Shown: positions 23,919 through 32,577, numbered from the stretch's first letter. The stretch: 40,478 nucleotides of DNA from Candidatus Peribacteria bacterium RIFOXYB1_FULL_54_35 (GCA_001787755.1 MFYJ01000009.1:1-40478), one strand, 5' to 3'. The notes: generated by a model from the sequence alone, not told the origin. Made by a program: numbers and translations.

Positions 23919-24980
23919 CTAGAATGTAAGTTTACTTCCATTGTAAGCCGAAAGCAGGATGTCTGATTTCTTCGTCACCACTCCCACCTGCTTTGCCTGG
24001 ATGTTCTGCTTCTTCAAACCGTTCACAGTGGCATCTGCATCGGCGGGGTCCACCACAGCGAGCATCCCTGTGCTCATGTTCCAGACGCGGTACGCTTCCG
24101 CCGTCTCTACGCCCCCCAGCTCCATGAGATCCTTGTAGAAGTCGTGGGGTTCCCAGAGATCCGTGAGTGCGGCACCCAAGCCGGACTTTTTGAGCGTGCG
24201 CCGGAAGTTCCCGGCAATCCCTCCGCCTGTGATGTGCGTGAGCGTCTTGATCTCCACTAAGCGTTCTTCCCCGAATCGTCCAAGCAGCGTGAGGAGCGCG
24301 GCATGGTAGACAATACTCGGGGTCAGGAGCATCTTCCCCCATGTGCCGTCTTTCCACGGCTGCTTGTGCCAGTCCTCCCCGTAGCGGGTGGAGAGGATCT
24401 TGCGTATGAGGGAGAAACCGTTGCTGCGTGCGCCGGAGGAGTACAGGCCGATCACCGCGTCGCCTTCCGCAATTGTCTCTGATTTGAGTTCTCTTCCTTT
24501 TTCGATAATTCCCACGCTTGTGGCATTCCATACGGGGGAAGTGGTGGCACCGGGGACTTCGGCAATTTCTCCACCGGGGATGATGATCTTCTGTTCCTGG
24601 CATGCTTTGGAGAGTCCTGCCATCAGGGAATCGATCATCTTCTCATCCACCTTCGGGACATCGATCGTGTTGCTCACGCTGATCACCTCTGCGCCGGTGC
24701 AGATAGCATCATCCACTACCATTGCCAGCAGGTCGTACCCCAGTGTGTCAAACTTGCGCATGGCACAGGCCAGTTCCATTTTCGATCCCGTTCCGTCATC
24801 GTTCTGCACGAGGTAGAAGCCGCCCATATCTATGAGGCCGGCGAATCCGCCCTCTTCCGCTACGGCACTGCCCGTCATGCCTTTACGGCTTTTGAATGTT
24901 GCCATGGCGTGTGCGTATGCTTTGCCGGAGGCACGGTCTCCTGCTTCTATATCCACGCCTGAGTCTTTGTAGGTCGTCAT
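23919..24980 (-). CDS. purM: Phosphoribosylformylglycinamidine cyclo-ligase (AIR synthetase)
   Basis: A 353-residue enzyme of de novo purine synthesis that closes formylglycinamidine ribonucleotide to AIR with ATP. It starts TTYKDSGVDIEAG, the family's conserved opening. 'GGFAGLIDMGGFYLVQNDDGTGSKMELA' is the nucleotide/substrate-binding part of the PurM-type fold; 'AICTGAEVISVSNTIDVPKV', 'PGGEIAEVPG' and 'GARSNGFSLIRKIL' follow the expected order. 'HITGGGIAGNFRRTL' corresponds to the C-domain 'HITGGGL..N..R' motif. Length is normal (about 345). The gene is separate from purE (35649-36101), so purine genes are dispersed here. No Shine-Dalgarno is seen. Confidence 0.95.
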   Translation of the reverse strand: MTTYKDSGVDIEAGDRASGKAYAHAMATFKSRKGMTGSAVAEEGGFAGLIDMGGFYLVQNDDGTGSKMELACAMRKFDTLGYDLLAMVVDDAICTGAEVISVSNTIDVPKVDEKMIDSLMAGLSKACQEQKIIIPGGEIAEVPGATTSPVWNATSVGIIEKGRELKSETIAEGDAVIGLYSSGARSNGFSLIRKILSTRYGEDWHKQPWKDGTWGKMLLTPSIVYHAALLTLLGRFGEERLVEIKTLTHITGGGIAGNFRRTLKKSGLGAALTDLWEPHDFYKDLMELGGVETAEAYRVWNMSTGMLAVVDPADADATVNGLKKQNIQAKQVGVVTKKSDILLSAYNGSKLTF

Positions 24981-25076
24981 AGATGAAAATGGAGATGAGA
25001 GCAGTGTACAGGAGAAAGAAGACAGAAGTCAGTTGGCAGAAATCTGTATTGCCCACTATCTTCTGTTCCGTTTACC

Positions 25077-25583
25077 ATGTGGCTTATGGAAACCTCACAT
25101 CGCCCCCTCCGCATTACCCTGCTTGTGCTCTTCATCATGAGCCTCGCGTTCGCGTACCTTTTCTTGCTTGATCCTTCTTCGCTGAGCCGGATGTACGGGA
25201 GAGAAGCGCTCGATACCATGCATCTCTTCCTTGCCATGGGATTCGGTTCTCTCATGGTCACGCTGGCCATCGGGGCGTTCCTGGCATTCCTGAATCCCGT
25301 GAAAAATGCAGCTATTGTGCTCCTTCTCGTCGTCGCGTACTTCTCCCTCTTCCTCACAGACGTCATCGTGCTTGCGCGTGCTCAGATGCCTCTGCGGAGT
25401 CTGATACCGGAGATGGTGTTCTACCTTGTCATTGCAACACTTCTCATCCGTTTCTTTCCCTCGAAGGAGAAGCAGAAGAAAGAGAAGAATCGGGAGGTGG
25501 CGGCGGTAAAAACAGTGAAGGATCCCCTGGAAGCGGTAGTGGAACCACTGCCGGAAGAGAAATCAAAGGTTCAATACAAGTAA
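25077..25583 (+). CDS. Hypothetical four-helix membrane protein
   Basis: A 168-residue protein with four hydrophobic helices (about residues 13-30, 47-69, 74-95 and 106-126) followed by a charged, Lys/Glu-rich cytoplasmic tail of about 40 residues. It resembles small DUF-type membrane proteins with 'lDP..l....G' at the first loop, but I do not recognise a family. An internal ATG at 25086 is also possible. It is divergent from purM and converges with ftsE; a large inverted repeat follows directly after its stop. Confidence 0.65.
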   Translation: MWLMETSHRPLRITLLVLFIMSLAFAYLFLLDPSSLSRMYGREALDTMHLFLAMGFGSLMVTLAIGAFLAFLNPVKNAAIVLLLVVAYFSLFLTDVIVLARAQMPLRSLIPEMVFYLVIATLLIRFFPSKEKQKKEKNREVAAVKTVKDPLEAVVEPLPEEKSKVQYK

Positions 25584-25645
25584 TGGTATATCGAATGTGG
25601 AATGTCGTATGTAGGGAACCCCACATACGATATACGACATACCAT
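25583..25645. repeat. Nested inverted repeat between convergent genes
   Basis: The outer arms ATGGTAT (25583-25589) and ATACCAT (25639-25645) are perfect, continuing as TCG/CGA after one mismatch. An inner hairpin pairs CGTATGT (25606-25612) with ACATACG (25623-25629). Located between two convergent stops, it probably acts as a bidirectional terminator or is a small mobile repeat; there is no strong T-tract. Confidence 0.6.
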
Positions 25646-25656
25646 ATTCAAAGTAT

Positions 25657-26454
25657 CTATGAGCCAATAGGTGTTATCCGCACCTTCTTGGCTGTGGATT
25701 TCTCTATTCTCTCTTTATCTTCCTCAGCGAAGATCCTGTGCTTGCTCTGCTTCGTATCTTCCGTGCTTGTTTCGGTCTTTCCTTTCTTATATCCGCCGAC
25801 GCTGTCACGGATCACTCTGCCCTCTTCCAAACGGATGACACGGGTCTGGAGGGAATCGACGATATCGACCTCATGCGTGGCGAGAATCACAGTTGTTCCC
25901 TGCTTGTGAATCTGCTTAAGGAGTTCGAGCACCATTGCTGTTTGCTCAGGGTCCAGGTTTCCTGAGGGCTCATCGGCAAACAGAATAATAGGTTTGTGCA
26001 CAATGGAGCGGGCGATGGCTGTACGTGCCTTCTCTCCGCCGGAGAGGGCGTTTGCCATTGTATTTGCACGGCGGCTCAGCTGCATTTCCTTCAGCACTTC
26101 TGCCACACGTTGTTCCATTACTGCATCCGAAGCACCTGCCACTTCGAGCGGGAAGCCAACGTTCTCCGCAACAGTTCTGTTCCAGAGCAGCTTGTAGTCC
26201 TGGAAGACAACGCCGATGCGGCGGCGGAACAGTTGCAGGATGGCAGGGGGGAGCACGCGCAAGTCGACGCCGTCGACGAAGACGCTGCCTTTGCTTGCTG
26301 CCTCCGCTCCGATCATGAGGTGGAGCAGCGTGGACTTTCCGGCACCGCTGGGGCCGGTGATGCAGACGAATTCCTTCGGGTGAATCCGGAATGAAATGTC
26401 TTCCAGTACTTTGTTGCGACCATACGTCTTACTGATGTTCTTCAGTACGAGCAT
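25657..26454 (-). CDS. ftsE: FtsE-like ABC-transporter ATPase
   Basis: A 265-residue ABC ATPase. The first 220 residues match FtsE: start MLVLKNISKTYG, Walker A GPSGAGKST (34-42), Q-loop VVFQDYKLLWNRTVAENV, signature LSGGEKAR, Walker B IILFADEPSGNLDP and the H-loop ATHEVDIVDSL. In FtsEX the ATPase works with FtsX to control peptidoglycan hydrolases during division. About 45 charged residues (Lys/Glu/Thr-rich) form an extra C-terminal tail. No ftsX lies in the window, so other LolD/MacB-type partners remain possible. The ATG at 26454 was chosen because homology begins there and a TGA-TACGCT extended -10 lies 7 nt upstream; an upstream extension to 26583 would overlap rlmE with non-homologous sequence. 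Confidence 0.85.
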   Translation of the reverse strand: MLVLKNISKTYGRNKVLEDISFRIHPKEFVCITGPSGAGKSTLLHLMIGAEAASKGSVFVDGVDLRVLPPAILQLFRRRIGVVFQDYKLLWNRTVAENVGFPLEVAGASDAVMEQRVAEVLKEMQLSRRANTMANALSGGEKARTAIARSIVHKPIILFADEPSGNLDPEQTAMVLELLKQIHKQGTTVILATHEVDIVDSLQTRVIRLEEGRVIRDSVGGYKKGKTETSTEDTKQSKHRIFAEEDKERIEKSTAKKVRITPIGS

Positions 26455-26461
26455 GGAGATG

Positions 26462-26470
26462 AGCGTATCA
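26462..26470 (-). promoter_or_regulatory. Extended -10-like element before ftsE
   Basis: TGATACGCT on the minus strand ends 7 nt before the ftsE ATG. It matches the leaderless pattern of this window, although TACGCT is only a four-of-six match. Confidence 0.4.
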
Positions 26471-26486
26471 GAAGCTTGCTCCAAGC

Positions 26487-27164
26487 TCACTTGCGTCTTC
26501 CCCCGGGTTTGCGCATGACGATATAGACTTCTCGGCTGCGGTCGCGGCTTGCCCGTACGTGCTGGAGTTTGACGAAGTCCCACGTGCGCTTTAATTTGCC
26601 ATAGAATGCGTCAAAATCTGCGCCGCGCAGCACTTTGATCACGCAGAAACCGCCGGGAGTCAGGAACCGGTCTGCAAGTTCCGCAACCGCTTCCGAGAGT
26701 TCAATGGAGCGCCACTGATCGACATCTTTCACGCCGCTGGTGTTCGGGGCGAGATCGGAGAGGATGAGATCCACTTCCGTTGCGTTTGCTTGCTCCAGAA
26801 TGTCCTGCACCGCGGCGATGTCTGTGATGTCGGCCTGATAGAGATGCTTCACTCCTTCAATCGGCGCTATTTCCTGCAGATCGATTCCAACCAACATTCC
26901 TTTGGGTCCAACCTTCTGCACCGCATACTGCAGCCAGCTCCCGGGCGCGGCACCGAGATCGAGTACCTTCATCCCGGGTTTGAGCAGTCGGAACTTCTCA
27001 TCCAATTCCTGCAGCTTATACACGCTGCGGGCGCGGTAGCCCTCTGCAGCCGCTCGTTGGCTCCATTTGTCGTTGGGGGTGTAGGGCTTGGGCAGAGAGA
27101 AATGGAAAATGAAAAATTGAAAATATAAAAGTATGTCTTTTTGCAGTGTACTGCAATTATCCAT
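26487..27164 (-). CDS. rlmE: 23S rRNA 2'-O-methyltransferase RlmE (FtsJ)
   Basis: An SAM-dependent methyltransferase that modifies U2552 (E. coli numbering) of 23S rRNA. The core is clear: DKWSQRAAAEGYRARSVYKLQELDEKF, then motif I VLDLGAAPGSWLQYA, 'GIDLQEI', 'LILSDLAPNTSGVKDVD' and 'FVIKVLRGADFD'-type segments carrying the K-D-K-E catalytic tetrad (Lys of SVYKL, Asp of SDLAP, Lys of VIKVL, Glu near REVYIV). The frame can open at 27164, but its first 23 codons are read from an AT-rich inverted repeat. Homology seems to start at residue 25, directly after a CTG codon (27095-27093) where homologues usually have Met, giving the normal length of about 202. The real start is therefore uncertain. 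The gene lies between ftsE and rsmG. Confidence 0.9.
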   Translation of the reverse strand: MDNCSTLQKDILLYFQFFIFHFSLPKPYTPNDKWSQRAAAEGYRARSVYKLQELDEKFRLLKPGMKVLDLGAAPGSWLQYAVQKVGPKGMLVGIDLQEIAPIEGVKHLYQADITDIAAVQDILEQANATEVDLILSDLAPNTSGVKDVDQWRSIELSEAVAELADRFLTPGGFCVIKVLRGADFDAFYGKLKRTWDFVKLQHVRASRDRSREVYIVMRKPGGRRK

Positions 27165-27186
27165 TTTCCATTTTTAATTTTCCATT
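27103..27186. repeat. AT-rich inverted repeat at the rlmE/rsmG junction
   Basis: AATGGAAAATGAAAAATTG at 27101-27119 and its continuation are nearly complementary to TCCATTTTCCATTTTTAATT and TTCCATT at 27160-27186. It overlaps the rsmG stop and the apparent 5' end of rlmE, could act as a terminator for rsmG, and probably explains the odd rlmE start. Confidence 0.6.
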
Positions 27187-27865
27187 AAAGGAGTGGTTTC
27201 TTTTTCGGCATGCCCACCGCACGGGGATATTTTGCGCTAAGAGGTCCGCGTTTCACAAAGACCAGCAGCTGACGTTCCCCCCACTTCTCAGGCAGGGAGT
27301 AGCGGTGCTGGGTTTTGAGCTGGCAGGAGAGTTCTGCACGGGCAAGGAGAGAATCCTTGAGCTCTTGCTCTGTTTTCATGCTCTTCCAGCAGATGATGTA
27401 TCCGCCCGGTTTCACAAAGGGGGAAGCATACTCGAGGAGTGTGTTCAGCGCGGCGAGCCCGCGGACAGTCACGATATCATACTGCCCGCGGTGCTGCGAA
27501 TCCCGCCCGAGTTCCTCGGCGCGTCCGCAGAGGAGGGTGACGTTGGGGATGTTCATCGCATTGACGATACGCTGAACGGCATCGATTTTCTTCTGCGTGG
27601 AATCCAGACCAAAGTGGCGCGCTGCCGGGAAGCTGAGAGCAAGCGGAAGGAGCGGGAACCCTCCGCCGGTGCCAATGTCCAGGACGGATGTCCCGGCATT
27701 TGCCTGCGAAAGGAAATCGAGTTCGAGTGCCGCCAGCGAGTCCAGCACGTTGCCGTTCCAGCAGTCTTCTTCGCTCCGGAATGCCGAGAGATTCAACTTC
27801 GTATTCTCTTCCAGAAAGAGATCTACAAGCCTGTGGAGGCTCTTGTCCAATGTTTCATCCAACAT
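27185..27865 (-). CDS. rsmG: 16S rRNA m7G methyltransferase RsmG (GidB)
   Basis: A 226-residue enzyme that methylates N7 of G527 of 16S rRNA using SAM. Typical features are the N-terminal 'TKLNLSAFRSEEDCWNGNVLDSLAAL' (where most homologues have 'NLTaI.d..e....H..DSL'), SAM motif I VLDIGTGGGFPLLPLAL, 'FGLDSTQKKIDAVQ', 'CGRAEEL' and 'YDIVTVRGLAAL', followed by 'GGYIICWKS'. The C-terminus ends with a basic tail (PKKKPLL). Length is close to normal (about 207-240). It is divergent from pyrE by 70 bp and is followed by rlmE; grouping two rRNA methyltransferases in one transcript makes sense for ribosome maturation. Confidence 0.93.
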   Translation of the reverse strand: MLDETLDKSLHRLVDLFLEENTKLNLSAFRSEEDCWNGNVLDSLAALELDFLSQANAGTSVLDIGTGGGFPLLPLALSFPAARHFGLDSTQKKIDAVQRIVNAMNIPNVTLLCGRAEELGRDSQHRGQYDIVTVRGLAALNTLLEYASPFVKPGGYIICWKSMKTEQELKDSLLARAELSCQLKTQHRYSLPEKWGERQLLVFVKRGPLSAKYPRAVGMPKKKPLL

Positions 27866-27935
27866 GGAATTGCAGCGTGCTCGCCTCTCATGGTAACGTC
27901 AAGATGCTTCAGTTCGATTCCTCCCGCCTACACAT

Positions 27936-28586
27936 ATGCCACACGGAAAACGGATAGCAGAACTGCTCATAGACATTGGTGCGGTGCATCTTTCGGTGAA
28001 CCCGCCGTTCACATGGACAAGCGGCCTCAAGGCACCCATCTACTGCGATAACCGCATGATCTACAGCCATCCGGATGCCCGCAACTTTGTGGTGGATGCG
28101 CTCGTGAGCAGGGTGAGATCTCTCCCCGTGGAGCCGGATGTCATCGCGGGTACGGCAACCGCTGCCATCGGCTGGGCGGCGCTTGTTGCCCAGAAGATGA
28201 ACCTGCCGTTCGTCTACGTGCGGCCCAAGGCGAAGGAGCACGGCGCCAAAAAGAGGATTGAGGGAGACCTGAAGCCCGGGAAGGATGTGGTGCTCATCGA
28301 AGATCTCATCTCCACCGGGGGGAGCTCCGTTTCTTCGGTGGAAGCGCTGCGGGAGGAGGGGAGAGCAACGGTCTCAGACATCGTTGCCATCTTCTCGTAT
28401 GAGCTGCATGCTGCAACCGAGAAGGCGCAGCAGGCAAGAGTGAAGCTCCATCCGCTCTCCGATCTTGGAACACTCCTGGAGGTTGCAGTGGAACAGGGGA
28501 GGCTCACGGCAAACGATGCCGGCCTTGCGGCGGATTTCGCCAAAGATCCCGAGGACTGGTACGCGAGTTTGGCCGTCGTTTCCTGA
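27936..28586 (+). CDS. pyrE: Orotate phosphoribosyltransferase
   Basis: A 216-residue type I phosphoribosyltransferase that makes OMP from orotate and PRPP in pyrimidine synthesis. 'FTWTSGLKAPIYCDNRMI' (25-42) is the orotate-binding segment, 'VIAGTATAAIGWAALVAQ' (69-86) is the adjacent strand-loop, 'YVRPKAKEHGAKKRIEG' (94-110) forms the flexible catalytic loop, and the PRPP-binding motif is VVLIEDLISTGGSS (118-131). Length is normal. It is monocistronic as far as seen; no other pyr gene is in the window. Upstream it shares a 70-bp region with rsmG. Confidence 0.94.
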   Translation: MPHGKRIAELLIDIGAVHLSVNPPFTWTSGLKAPIYCDNRMIYSHPDARNFVVDALVSRVRSLPVEPDVIAGTATAAIGWAALVAQKMNLPFVYVRPKAKEHGAKKRIEGDLKPGKDVVLIEDLISTGGSSVSSVEALREEGRATVSDIVAIFSYELHAATEKAQQARVKLHPLSDLGTLLEVAVEQGRLTANDAGLAADFAKDPEDWYASLAVVS

Positions 28587-28699
28587 GGTTTCCTGCCCAA
28601 TGCTGGTTGTGAGAGGAGCCTTGCGGTGGAGTGTTGGTATTTTGCTTTGAAATGGTATTTCTAATGAATATATCTATAGATTGACAAAGCTATAAAGTA

Positions 28700-28727
28700 T
28701 TGACAAATATCCTAAAAAGCGTACTAT
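28700..28727 (+). promoter_or_regulatory. Promoter of the large surface-protein gene
   Basis: TTGACA (28700-28705), a 16-nt spacer and TACTAT (28722-28727). A second TTGACA lies at 28681-28686, with TATAAA close downstream, so the region may hold tandem promoters. The start near 28735 gives a leader of about 115 nt. Confidence 0.6.
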
Positions 28728-28749
28728 TTTCCGGCTTTTGTACCGTCGG

Positions 28750-28800
28750 TGTGAGAGTCTCAGTATTTTGAATGTGGTACAGGAGTACCGCTCTCTCACA
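28750..28800 (+). promoter_or_regulatory. Structured 5' leader hairpin
   Basis: TGTGAGAG (28750-28757) pairs perfectly with CTCTCACA (28793-28800), and GGTAC (28776-28780) with GTACC (28785-28789) inside it. This is in the predicted 5' untranslated region of the surface-protein mRNA and may stabilise it, as in some S-layer mRNAs. Confidence 0.55.
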
Positions 28801-28848
28801 TCAACGGCTTTCGACAAAAGCGATGTTTTTCAAGGAAGGGTTGACGCC

Positions 28849-31800
28849 ATGTCAACGAAGAAGTCTCTGTTTGTGGGTCGTGGTCGTCGTCAGGGTCGCC
28901 GGAGCCAGAGCGTCGCGCGCCGCCGCGGTCTGTTCCTCGAGCCCCTCGAGTCCCGTAATTTGCTGATGGCCAGTCCGTTGGCAACGATGGGGAACGTGGA
29001 GTTCATGAGGGCGGATGTCAGCACGGGTGCCGCGGTCGATATTGCCATCATGGCTGCGGAGGCACCCCAGGCGGAGGGCGAGTACGCTGCGAACGGTTGC
29101 GGGATCGGAGTGCCCTACTATCCGCCGTACTACCGCCCGCAGGCGCAGGTGGTCGTGACCACCCCGCACGTCTACGATCAGACCGTGGATCTGCGGTGGT
29201 GGGACAGAGCCACCGGAGCGGAGGAGCTGGTCGCGTCCTTGCAGCCGTGGACGAATCTCTCGTCCGCGAGCTACAAGATCGCCGGACCGAAGGGCGGAGT
29301 GGAGATGGGCATCCTGAAGGCCGACCTGACTGGCTACGATGATCTCGGCAACGAGGTCTGGGGTCAGCCCGACGGCCACTACGAGACGCCGCTGGCGAGC
29401 GATGACGGGACCGACGGCATGCTGCAGTTCAGCCTCGGCGGCTGGGGGTTCGCGGTTCCCGAACAGGGCCTCCCCCTCCAAGTCGAGCTGGATTTCAGCA
29501 GCGACGCGCAGGAGGGCGAGTACCGCCTGAGCGAGCCGAGCATGTACTTCACCAGCAGCATGGGAAGCGTGCAGGTCCGGCAGTTCGGATACGCCAACCC
29601 GGACATTGAAGTGTTGGCGCAGCCCACCGGTGCGGTCCTGGACGCGTCGGTCAGCTATCTGAATCCCATCCAGGACACGGTGCCCAAAGGAAGCGCCGTG
29701 CAGCAATTGTTCGTTTCGCTGGCGAATGTCGGGGACCGCGATGCTACGATCAATGAGGTGACGCTGGTCCATAGCGGCATGGGAAGCGTGAAGGACATCG
29801 AAGCGGTGTACTCCATTGATACCGACGGGTTCCGGACGTCCATGCCAAGGACGTTTGATCCGGCGGACCAGACCGCAACCGTCCGCTTCGTGCAACCCGA
29901 AGTCATTCGCCCGGGCGCGCAGCACCACCTCGGCTTCGAGGTCGTCTACGCGACTGACGCTGCGACTGGCGGGGAGCACGTGATCGGGATCGAGTTGCCC
30001 AGCGACATTCAGGGTGGCATCGATGACATCGAAGGCTACTTCCCGCTGCTCGGCGAGACGTTCCGCGTCGCCGCCGTGCAGTCCGGTACGGTGCAGGTGC
30101 AGTACGATGACGTTCCGGTGTCGGAGGTGTCCGTCGGCATGACGCAGGTCGTGCTTGGGCAGTTCGACGTCGTCCTCGATACCGTCGAGGATCAGACGGC
30201 CTTCCGGGCACAGATCGAACTCAACGGGCCCGAGAACGCCATCACGAACGTCGGACTGCGGAGGAGTGACGGAACCATGCTCACCGGTACCTTCTCGGAG
30301 GCGCCGGGCGGCTACTTCAACATCGCCTACACGGTCCCGTTCACCGTCCTCGAGGGGGATCGCCTGAACGATCTTCAGGTGATCGGCGACGTGATTGGCG
30401 GGGAGGGGAGCCGCATCAGCATGGAGGTGGAGTTCGGGAACGACTGGCAGTTCGTCGGGAGCTTGTACGGGTACGGCGAGAACGGACAACACTACGCCAG
30501 CCCCGTGGAAGTGACCGGTGCATACCAGTTCATCGACATCGTGGAACCGAGCCTCGCAGTCGCCATCGACGGCCCGGTGAGCCAGGCGCATGCGCCTGGC
30601 GACGATGACGTGGTGTTGGCGAATGTGGAAATGGACGCCCGCGGAGCCGATCGGCTCTTCGTGGAGAATCTCTTCGTCATGGTCGTTGGCACCAACAGCG
30701 GCGGGCCCATCGTGGGACCGATCGCGGGTGCCGTCGAAGACGTCGAGATCCGCAATTCCGTGACCGGACGCACCATCGACGCGGTCCGCCTCACGGGTTC
30801 CACGGACGCGGGCATTGGCGTCGGCAATGAGTCCTACCAGGTCTATCGTCTCGATGACTTCTTCACGGGAGACGACGCGTGGCAGCTCAGGGTCGACTTG
30901 GCTGAAAACGTCAACTCGGGTGACCGCTTCCGCTTTCTCGTGAACACGGACGGCGAGGGCACCCCCAGCAATTTCGGAGGAGTGTTGCAGGCGGCCACCA
31001 CCGCCTATGGCGCGCGCGTCGAGAATGCGCCCGGAAGCGTGGTGGAGGTCCTTCCCGGCGGGATCGTCGCGGGGAACTGGCAGGAAGTCAGCATCCCTCA
31101 TCTGTACGTCACGCCGCGTACCATGGCCTCGAGCACCACGGCCGTGGAGAACCAGAAGGATCTCGAGGTCTTCGTCTGGGACGTCTACGCGGGCGGCCCG
31201 ACGGATCTGGGCGTCTCGGGGTACACGTTCACGGGCGAGAACCCTGTGAATGGGTACAACTACGCCGTCTGGGTCGATGCAGACAAGAACGGCGCCCGGG
31301 ACACGAAGCTCCAGGACGGCATTGCGGCCTCCGGGGGCGAGATCCGTGCGCACGACCTCGCCGGTGGCATCTACGTGGTGCAGATGGAAACCAGTGAGCG
31401 CTTCTGGCTCACGACCGACATCGGGAGCAGCGTCCCGCTGCCTCCCGATAACACGTTGCAGGTGTGGTTCGCTGCCGAAAGCCCCGTCACCGCGGAAGTG
31501 GTGAACAGCGGCGCGAGCCTCACGGACAACCAGATTACCCTCTCGCCGGGCGTGGGCACGCCTGTGGAGATCTTTGATCACGGGAACTTCCGCGTTGAGC
31601 GCGATACTACCCCCGTCCGGCCGCAGTACGTGCTGGGCGGTGCGCTGAGTGAGACGCTGGTGCGGGCGGAGTTCGGTGCGGAGATTGAGGCCGGTGACTT
31701 CTACTACGTCGGCCTCGACGTGGAGGGCGACGCGGGTAGCATCGACCGGTTCGAACTCTTCGTGTCCGGCGGCACCACCCCGTTTGCGTATGCTACGCAG

Positions 31801-32577
31801 GGCGGGGCCGAACCTGGCGACAGCTTCGGTGTCAGGATGCACTCCCGGCAGCTCGTCGTGGGTGCGGGCGAGGAAACGGATGTTCCGATCCGGGCGCGGA
31901 TCAAGTCGGACGTCGACGGCGGCGTGTCGGGAGACACGTTCACCGTCGTGGTCGACACAGTCTACGTCCGCGGGGTCGTTTCCAGTAACAATGCCCCCAC
32001 GATCAAGCCGGACATCCACAGCCCCCAGCACACGGTGGTGCTGGCCAAGCCCGCTGCGGCGGTCAATGCCCATCCGTCTCCCAACGGGTCGGCAATCTTC
32101 GTGGGCCAGGGCATGGCCCATGCCGCCAAGGTCAGCGCGAGCCCCCACAGCAATTCCAGGATGGGGCTCAACGATCTCCTCATGCGCGACCTGTGGTACA
32201 CCGTCTACGTCTCGAACGTGGAACTGAGCACCTCCGGGTCCTCGCTCTACAACCGGAGCGATCCCACGGTGTGGATGATCCCCACGTCGGTGACGTACCT
32301 TGACGGCAGCCTGGTGACCACGCCGACGGTCAGCCAGTCGTTCCGCCTCTTCTTCGAGGATGTGCCCGACCATATCGCAGCAGCCATTGACCAGGGCACG
32401 GATCAGACGCTGGCTCTGGACCTCACGGTCCTGGATCCCAGCATCTCGCCCTCGTTGGGGTCCGCATTGCAGGCCAGCCTGGATCTCGTCGATTCGGTGT
32501 TCTCCGACGAGGAGAATGACTTCGGGGGGTTTGGCCTCCCGGAGACCGAGCTCCGCGGGCCGGCGTTCCGCAGTTAG
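28849..32577 (+). CDS. Very large surface protein with an N-terminal LEPR-XLL-like motif
   Basis: A 1242-residue protein, probably exported and beta-rich. After a strongly basic N-terminus (RGRRQGRRSQSVARRR) comes LEPLESRNLLMAS at residues 30-42. This matches the 'LEP-(R/LExR)-xLL' motif seen at the start of many planctomycete giant surface proteins. The rest is a long run of Gly/Asp/Thr/Val-rich beta-type modules with few Cys; 'APHVYDQTVDLRWWD'-like aromatic strands appear early and repeated 'VLGG...GDFYYVGLDVEGDAGSIDRFEL' modules late. No SLH, LPxTG or C-terminal anchor is visible. The ATG at 28849 follows AAGGAAGGG, one of the few good Shine-Dalgarno sequences here; an in-frame TTG at 28738 is less likely. 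G+C is visibly higher than in neighbours, which may mean transfer. A strong terminator follows. Confidence 0.75.
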   Translation: MSTKKSLFVGRGRRQGRRSQSVARRRGLFLEPLESRNLLMASPLATMGNVEFMRADVSTGAAVDIAIMAAEAPQAEGEYAANGCGIGVPYYPPYYRPQAQVVVTTPHVYDQTVDLRWWDRATGAEELVASLQPWTNLSSASYKIAGPKGGVEMGILKADLTGYDDLGNEVWGQPDGHYETPLASDDGTDGMLQFSLGGWGFAVPEQGLPLQVELDFSSDAQEGEYRLSEPSMYFTSSMGSVQVRQFGYANPDIEVLAQPTGAVLDASVSYLNPIQDTVPKGSAVQQLFVSLANVGDRDATINEVTLVHSGMGSVKDIEAVYSIDTDGFRTSMPRTFDPADQTATVRFVQPEVIRPGAQHHLGFEVVYATDAATGGEHVIGIELPSDIQGGIDDIEGYFPLLGETFRVAAVQSGTVQVQYDDVPVSEVSVGMTQVVLGQFDVVLDTVEDQTAFRAQIELNGPENAITNVGLRRSDGTMLTGTFSEAPGGYFNIAYTVPFTVLEGDRLNDLQVIGDVIGGEGSRISMEVEFGNDWQFVGSLYGYGENGQHYASPVEVTGAYQFIDIVEPSLAVAIDGPVSQAHAPGDDDVVLANVEMDARGADRLFVENLFVMVVGTNSGGPIVGPIAGAVEDVEIRNSVTGRTIDAVRLTGSTDAGIGVGNESYQVYRLDDFFTGDDAWQLRVDLAENVNSGDRFRFLVNTDGEGTPSNFGGVLQAATTAYGARVENAPGSVVEVLPGGIVAGNWQEVSIPHLYVTPRTMASSTTAVENQKDLEVFVWDVYAGGPTDLGVSGYTFTGENPVNGYNYAVWVDADKNGARDTKLQDGIAASGGEIRAHDLAGGIYVVQMETSERFWLTTDIGSSVPLPPDNTLQVWFAAESPVTAEVVNSGASLTDNQITLSPGVGTPVEIFDHGNFRVERDTTPVRPQYVLGGALSETLVRAEFGAEIEAGDFYYVGLDVEGDAGSIDRFELFVSGGTTPFAYATQGGAEPGDSFGVRMHSRQLVVGAGEETDVPIRARIKSDVDGGVSGDTFTVVVDTVYVRGVVSSNNAPTIKPDIHSPQHTVVLAKPAAAVNAHPSPNGSAIFVGQGMAHAAKVSASPHSNSRMGLNDLLMRDLWYTVYVSNVELSTSGSSLYNRSDPTVWMIPTSVTYLDGSLVTTPTVSQSFRLFFEDVPDHIAAAIDQGTDQTLALDLTVLDPSISPSLGSALQASLDLVDSVFSDEENDFGGFGLPETELRGPAFRS

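Noticed and set aside
28852-32373. A 1173-codon open frame antisense to the giant surface-protein gene
   Set aside because: It is the mirror of a G+C-rich gene with strong third-position bias. The translation is His/Arg/Val-rich without any fold-like pattern, and the sense gene has a promoter, Shine-Dalgarno and terminator.
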